From an uncultured Micrococcales bacterium (lineage in GTDB: Bacteria; Actinomycetota; Actinomycetes; Actinomycetales; Microbacteriaceae): a DNA stretch of 9,289 nt. The DNA lies in contig CAINTU010000157.1 of NCBI GenBank assembly GCA_903853515.1, forward strand, positions 1 through 9,289, read 5' to 3'. Position 1 is the stretch's first letter. Every line of letters starts with the position of its first letter. This document shows, piece after piece, positions 6,290 to 9,289 of this stretch. The notes under the pieces were generated by a model. That model saw only the letters and a list, made by a program, of their open reading frames with translations. It did not search any database and was not told the origin of the DNA. The position numbers and the translations under genes are program-made.

Positions 6290-6332
6290 CGAAGCGGGAC
6301 TTCTCTTACGAGAAGTCCCGCTTTGCTTTAAC
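6290..6332. terminator. Strong intrinsic terminator, probably bidirectional
   Basis: A perfect 14-bp stem, AAGCGGGACTTCTC (6292-6305) with GAGAAGTCCCGCTT (6310-6323), closes a TTAC loop. It extends by a G-T and a C-G pair and is followed by TTTGCTTTAA. On the minus strand the stem is followed by CTTCGTTTAAC, so it can also stop transcription coming from the convergent GH16 gene. It ends the rhodopsin transcript. Confidence 0.9.
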
Positions 6333-6368
6333 CTAATTTGCTATCGCCCTCGGCTGAATGCCAGCAAC

Positions 6369-6406
6369 GGCAGGCCGCGCCCACAAAGGCAGGCCTTGCC
6401 CACAAA
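6369..6406. repeat. Tandem pair of 19-bp repeats
   Basis: Two directly adjacent 19-bp units (6369-6387 and 6388-6406) share the pattern GGCAGGCC-NN-GCCCACAAA and differ only at the two central bases (GC versus TT), so 17 of 19 match. They lie between the rhodopsin terminator and the GH16 stop. The rest of this gap shows nothing recognisable. The two-copy unit could be a small minisatellite or a protein-binding element; its role is unknown. Confidence 0.7.
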
Positions 6407-6421
6407 GTCAATCAGGGCGTT

Positions 6422-7351
6422 TTAGTACTTATAGAGCTTGCCGTATGCTTTGTTGTTTACAACCAAGGTTGAATACTTCACATAGTCGATGCTCATCTTT
6501 GCCGACTGAATGCTTGTGTCGAGTTGGCTGCCATCAAAGTTGCCACCGGTGGCAAAGTTCATAATCATATAGAACCTTGCATTGAAGACCCAGTCATTTG
6601 GCGCAACATCTTTAGGAGTCTCGGTGCCATAGAGGTTGCCGTCAACGTAATACTTGATCGAGTTAGGCAACCAGTCAATTCGAAACACGTGATAGCCGCC
6701 GCCCAAAGATAGGTTGTCAGGGCTGTAGTAATAGTTCGACTTTGAGCTGCCGCCCGAATATCCTGGGCCATGAATCGAACCGATGGCTACGTTGGGGGTT
6801 GAGCCGCGAACTTCCATGATGTCGATCTCGCCACAAGATGGCCATCCGCTGCACGATGGGCGGTCAACGCCAAGCAGCCAAAATGCCGGCCACATTCCGG
6901 CGCCTTCAGGCACCTGAATGCGTGCTTCGATTCGACCGTATTGAAAACTCAACTGGTCGCGGGTATAAACGCGGGCCGATTTGAAAACGCACTGACCGCA
7001 ATAGTCGGTGATGTAGTTATCGCTTGGGTTGTTCAGGTCGACCTGTGATGCGGTGATCACCATGTGGCCTTTGCCATCGGTCGACATCTGAGCCGCTTTA
7101 TTGGTGTAATACTCAAGCTCGTTGTTGCCCCAGCCAAGCCCGTTGCCCATGTTGTATTGCCAGATTTTGGCATTCGGCTTCACGCCGGCCTTGCCCGAAT
7201 AGTTCTCTTGCCAAAGCACGGTTGGCACTACTTTTTTGGCGGCTGCGCTTGCACCTTGGGTTGCGCCGATGCCCATAAATATCACAAGGATTGCGGCAAG
7301 CGCTGCGGCAACAGCTCGGCCGATTTGTCGGTTTAGAGTGCGTTTTGTCAT
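6422..7351 (-). CDS. Secreted GH16-family beta-glucanase (laminarinase-like)
   Basis: Predicted 309-aa secreted glycoside hydrolase that would cut beta-1,3- or mixed beta-1,3/1,4-glucans outside the cell. Start ATG 7351 is chosen because it is followed by a clear signal peptide: a KR-rich n-region, a hydrophobic core AAALAAILVIFMGIGA, and cleavage near ASA-A at about 36-38. It is preceded by the Shine-Dalgarno GAAGGG. The frame stays open upstream to 7789, but that part would overlap the divergent gene and is not coding. The active-site motif GEIDIMEV gives nucleophile Glu175, Asp177 and acid/base Glu180. Family landmarks include GWGNNELEYYT (73-83), YGRIEARIQVPEGAGMWPAFWLLG (138-161) and HVFRIDWLPNSIKYYVDG (221-238). 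Four cysteines (118, 121, 167, 173) may form disulfides. There is no anchor or carbohydrate-binding module. It diverges from a sugar ABC transporter and shares operators with it. Confidence 0.93.
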   Translation of the reverse strand: MTKRTLNRQIGRAVAAALAAILVIFMGIGATQGASAAAKKVVPTVLWQENYSGKAGVKPNAKIWQYNMGNGLGWGNNELEYYTNKAAQMSTDGKGHMVITASQVDLNNPSDNYITDYCGQCVFKSARVYTRDQLSFQYGRIEARIQVPEGAGMWPAFWLLGVDRPSCSGWPSCGEIDIMEVRGSTPNVAIGSIHGPGYSGGSSKSNYYYSPDNLSLGGGYHVFRIDWLPNSIKYYVDGNLYGTETPKDVAPNDWVFNARFYMIMNFATGGNFDGSQLDTSIQSAKMSIDYVKYSTLVVNNKAYGKLYKY

Positions 7352-7459
7352 GGCTGCGGTCCCTTCACTAGGTAGAACTAGTTTGCTGGCCGATCGCACA
7401 TATCGGTTGATTACGCTTTGGTAACGGTTGCCTGCCAAATCGATATTCTCGTTTGTAAA

Positions 7460-7471
7460 GAAACCGCTTTC
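7460..7471. promoter_or_regulatory. LacI-type operator 1
   Basis: GAAACCGCTTTC is a palindrome with a central CG apart from its C/C positions, typical of LacI/GalR-family and cre-like operators (consensus of the TGNAANCGNTTNCA type). The flank continues CACGG. It is repeated exactly at 7493-7504. It sits right at the predicted start site of the GH16 transcript, where bound repressor would block it. The regulator gene is not in the window. Confidence 0.7.
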
Positions 7472-7478
7472 ACGGTTA

Positions 7479-7484
7479 ACTATA
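7479..7484 (-). promoter_or_regulatory. Candidate -10 of the GH16 promoter
   Basis: TATAGT on the minus strand, a close match to TATAAT, lies between the two operators. A CTGCGA 18 bases upstream is a weak -35 candidate. Transcription would start near 7472, giving a leader of about 120 bases. The second repeat copy carries the degenerate TGTAGT at the same place. Confidence 0.4.
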
Positions 7485-7492
7485 AACACTGT

Positions 7493-7504
7493 GAAACCGC
7501 TTTC
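7493..7504. promoter_or_regulatory. LacI-type operator 2
   Basis: Second exact copy of GAAACCGCTTTC, 33 bp from the first (about three helical turns), here preceded by GT and followed by GC. It covers the spacer and the likely -35 zone of the minus-strand GH16 promoter and lies upstream of the transporter promoter. Two sites on the same helix face would suit a tetrameric or cooperatively bound repressor controlling both genes. Confidence 0.7.
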
Positions 7505-7543
7505 GCAGTTTACTACAAACCTTTGACCGAGGTAAGTAGGGTT

Positions 7544-7579
7544 CCCCCGGCCAGCTGTCGCACAACAGTTAGCCGGGGG
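7544..7579 (+). promoter_or_regulatory. Large hairpin in the leader of the solute-binding-protein gene
   Basis: CCCCCGGC (7544-7551) pairs perfectly with GCCGGGGG (7572-7579). After one C-A mismatch the stem continues A-T, G-T, then CTGT (7555-7558) with ACAG (7565-7568), closing a CGCACA loop: 14 of 15 pairs. GGTT (7540-7543) and AACC (7585-7588) can pair outside it. No T-run follows, so it is not a terminator. It sits 11 bases ahead of the Shine-Dalgarno and could be a 5' mRNA stabiliser or a regulatory leader. Confidence 0.6.
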
Positions 7580-7604
7580 CCCCGAACCTCGAGAGAGCAC
7601 AAAA

Positions 7605-9071
7605 ATGAGATCAAAGAAGTGGCTAATCACCCAAATCGTTGCTATCGCCTCAGCAGGCATCCTTGCTCTAGGGGTTGTTACCCCGGCAAAGGCTTCACCG
7701 ACCCCGGTGACCCTAAATTTCTGGTATTTCGGCAACGTGCTTGAGCCAAAGCTCGTCAAGATGTACAACGCTTTGCACCCTGAAGTCAAAATTCAGCCAA
7801 AGCAGATGGACCTCGATGCTCTAAACGGCCAGAGCGCCATCGCGGCCTGTCAAGGTGTTGGCATCGCAGCCGACATCATGGCAATCGAAATCAGCTATTC
7901 GGGCTATTGGCGCCAGAAGCCACAGTGCTTTACTGACCTTCGCACCCTAAAGACCAGCGGCCAAACCACAGCCATCAAGCGCACCAACGGTGTAGCTCAG
8001 ACTTCGGGCACAAATTACCTCACACAAGACTGCCCAGCAACCTACGACCGCACGACAACGTTCGACTGTGTGCCAGCCGACGAAAGCGCAACGACTCTTA
8101 AGAGTGATTACCTCGACTGGCGTTGGGCCAACGGTGTTGCCAACAACGGCGCTGTGTTCGGTATTCCTACCGACGTCGGTGGTCTTCAGGTGGCATACCG
8201 AACCGACCTATTCAAAAAGGCCGGCCTACCAACCGACCGCACCAAGGTGAGCAACCTTTGGCCAACCTGGGATAAATTCATCGCAACCGGAGCCAAATAC
8301 GTTGCGACACTTTCGGCTGCCGATCGCAAAAAGAACAAATCGTTTATGGACAACATTGGCACGATCTATTCAGCCATTTTGAACCAGGGCACTGTTAAGT
8401 ACTACTCGGCGCCGACCAGCAAAGACCCTAACGGCAAGGTTGTTGTCGCAACCAACCCACAGGTAAAAACCGCTTTCGACACAACCTTGAAAGCAAGCAC
8501 CGCAGGCATCGGTTCAAAGGTTGGCCAGTTCTCGGCTGACTGGGGCGTTGGCATGTCAAACGGTGCGTTCGCAACGATCTTGGCACCAGCCTGGATGATG
8601 GACTACATCAAGCAGCTTGCTCCAGACACCATGGGCAAGTGGGACATCGCAACTATTCCTGGTGGCGGTGGCAACATGGGTGGTTCACAGCTAACCATTC
8701 CAGCCGGTTCGAAGAACAAGCAAGCCGCTTGGGACTTCATCAGCTGGTACTTGGCCCCTGCTCAGCAGTTGACCACCTTTAAGACCTACGGTTTGTTTCC
8801 TTCGGCAAAAAACATCTATAGCGATGCGTCGATTCAGGGTTACACCGATCCGTTCTTCAACAACGCTCCGGTTGGCAAGATCTATGCAGCGGGTGCTACA
8901 AAGTTGAAGCCAATCTTTGAGGGTGAGCGTCAGCGTTGCATCGACCAAGCAATTGGTTCTGCAATCTCGTTGGTTGCTAACGCCAAGAAAGACCCAAAGG
9001 GCAAGCTCTATACCTCAGCAACAGCTTTTCCTAAGGGTCTAAAAGACGCAGCGCTCTGTCAAAACCAGTAG
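7605..9071 (+). CDS. Sugar ABC transporter solute-binding protein (family 1)
   Basis: Predicted 488-aa extracytoplasmic binding protein of a carbohydrate ABC importer (CUT1/MalE type). A signal peptide with KK n-region and hydrophobic core (IVAIASAGILALGVV) ends at AKA-S, residues 28-31. The mature part starts VTLNFWYFG and contains the family pattern GIPTDVGGLQVAYRTDLFKKAGLP, followed by WPTWDKFIATGAK, the PGGGGNMGGSQLTIPAGSKNKQAAWDFISWYLAP segment and FKTYGLFPS, all typical of family 1. No cysteine occurs in the signal region, so it is not a lipoprotein, which is unusual for a Gram-positive binding protein. Start ATG 7605 is backed by GAGAGAG 7 bases before it. The permease gene follows 42 bp downstream. 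The divergent GH16 glucanase suggests a glucan oligosaccharide substrate; the sequence alone does not show this. Confidence 0.92.
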   Translation: MRSKKWLITQIVAIASAGILALGVVTPAKASPTPVTLNFWYFGNVLEPKLVKMYNALHPEVKIQPKQMDLDALNGQSAIAACQGVGIAADIMAIEISYSGYWRQKPQCFTDLRTLKTSGQTTAIKRTNGVAQTSGTNYLTQDCPATYDRTTTFDCVPADESATTLKSDYLDWRWANGVANNGAVFGIPTDVGGLQVAYRTDLFKKAGLPTDRTKVSNLWPTWDKFIATGAKYVATLSAADRKKNKSFMDNIGTIYSAILNQGTVKYYSAPTSKDPNGKVVVATNPQVKTAFDTTLKASTAGIGSKVGQFSADWGVGMSNGAFATILAPAWMMDYIKQLAPDTMGKWDIATIPGGGGNMGGSQLTIPAGSKNKQAAWDFISWYLAPAQQLTTFKTYGLFPSAKNIYSDASIQGYTDPFFNNAPVGKIYAAGATKLKPIFEGERQRCIDQAIGSAISLVANAKKDPKGKLYTSATAFPKGLKDAALCQNQ

Positions 9072-9113
9072 CAAAAGCTGCCTTACTGAACCCAAAATCT
9101 GAAAGCAAAAACT

Positions 9114-9289
9114 ATGACGAATGCGACGAGCGTGAGGGCTGCAAAGCCCTCACCGTCACCATGGAAGCCGGCGAAAAAGAAACCAGCTAAACCAGCATCT
9201 GGCGGCGGCATCACCGCGCTAAACGGCAACTGGGCATATCTATTTGTCGCCCCATGCTTCATCATGTTTTTGGTATTTGGTCTAGCCCC
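9114..9289 (+). CDS. Sugar ABC transporter permease, MalF-like (3' end cut by window)
   Basis: The first 58 residues of a membrane subunit. A cytosolic Pro/Lys/Ala-rich tail (KPSPSPWKPAKKKPAKPASGG) is followed by the start of TM1 (NWAYLFVAPCFIMFLVFGLAP), the usual opening of CUT1 permeases. Start ATG 9114 has GAAAG 8 bases upstream (9101-9105); GTG 9132 in the same frame is a less likely alternative. It lies 42 bp after the solute-binding-protein stop, with no terminator, so the two form an operon. A perfect 9-bp hairpin lies in its first codons. The remaining transmembrane segments and the EAA loop are outside the window. Confidence 0.88.
   Translation, partial: MTNATSVRAAKPSPSPWKPAKKKPAKPASGGGITALNGNWAYLFVAPCFIMFLVFGLA
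9132..9153 (+). promoter_or_regulatory. 9-bp stem with GCAA loop at the permease gene start
   Basis: GTGAGGGCT (9132-9140) pairs perfectly with AGCCCTCAC (9145-9153) around GCAA (9141-9144), a GNRA tetraloop. It begins 18 bases after the A of the permease ATG and has no T-run. Its place between the binding-protein gene and the permease suggests a differential-expression element, comparable in role to hairpins between malE and malF, but here inside the coding start. Confidence 0.55.

Larger units (their letters stand above)
7460..7520. repeat. 28-bp direct repeat carrying operator and -10 motif
   Basis: Units 7460-7487 and 7493-7520 match at 24 of 28 positions. Both begin with GAAACCGCTTTC and continue with the pattern CNGTTNACTANAAAC. 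The repeat is longer than the operator alone, suggesting that a stretch including a promoter piece was duplicated. Confidence 0.75.
7352..7604. promoter_or_regulatory. Divergent control region of glucanase and sugar transporter
   Basis: This 253-bp region separates the divergent starts and holds regulatory signals only. From left to right: the GH16 Shine-Dalgarno (GAAGGG, minus strand, 7361-7366) with a small ACTAG/CTAGT stem beside it (7367-7382), two LacI-type operators in a 28-bp direct repeat (7460-7520), a minus-strand -10 candidate TATAGT (7479-7484), a plus-strand TANNNT candidate TAGGGT (7537-7542, weak), a large leader hairpin (7544-7579) and the transporter Shine-Dalgarno GAGAGAG (7591-7597), 7 bases before ATG 7605. 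Confidence 0.7.

Noticed and set aside
7390..7406. CCGAT/ATCGG dyad in the GH16 leader as an operator
   Set aside because: Five-bp arms with a 7-base spacer are expected by chance at this length and it is not repeated elsewhere in the region.
7352..7789. Upstream extension of the GH16 reading frame to 7789
   Set aside because: It would cross the operator region and overlap the solute-binding-protein start, and it would bury the clear signal peptide that begins at ATG 7351 with a good RBS.
9161..9190. ATG 9161 as the permease start
   Set aside because: It is in another frame and reaches a stop after nine codons.

Overview
The window looks like a chromosomal segment of a small-genome aquatic actinobacterium, most likely a Microbacteriaceae member of the Luna/Rhodoluna/Aquiluna type. 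This placement is inferred. It rests on a DnaJ-HspR heat-shock pair, a CASTOR/POLLUX-type channel, an actinorhodopsin-like proton pump, moderate GC by eye, and a likely leaderless promoter. No rRNA, tRNA, CRISPR array, insertion sequence or phage gene was seen.

Layout. Plus strand, 2-3594: the end of a heat-shock operon (a zinc-finger-less DnaJ cut by the window edge, then the MerR-type repressor HspR). A two-RCK putative ion channel of 651 aa and a small unrecognised protein of about 81 aa follow at short spacing. Minus strand, 3599-4677: exonuclease III followed 2 bp later by a DUF1905 protein, convergent with the small protein. Plus strand, 4694-5257: orotate phosphoribosyltransferase, divergent from exonuclease III across only 16 bp that hold overlapping -10 hexamers on both strands. 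Plus strand, 5425-6255: a DTE-type proton-pumping rhodopsin, apparently a single-gene unit with a long leader and a strong 14-bp terminator. Minus strand, 6422-7351: a secreted GH16 beta-glucanase. Plus strand, 7605 to the window end: a sugar ABC solute-binding protein and the start of its permease.

The most coherent unit is the last one. A secreted glucanase diverges from a sugar ABC transporter. Between them lie two exact copies of a LacI-type operator (GAAACCGCTTTC), 33 bp apart, inside a near-perfect 28-bp direct repeat. This suggests a co-repressed regulon in which outer polysaccharide is cut and the oligosaccharides are imported. It sits next to a light-driven proton pump, which would fit a photoheterotrophic lifestyle. 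The neighbourhood alone does not prove a functional link.

No wholly new multi-gene system is evident. The less ordinary signals are mostly at the RNA and DNA level: an 8-bp stem spanning the start codon of the channel gene, the overlapping bidirectional promoter of xth/pyrE, a large hairpin in the solute-binding-protein leader, a 9-bp stem with a GCAA loop at the start of the permease gene, a missing lipobox in the solute-binding protein, and a small conserved-looking partner of the channel that I do not recognise.
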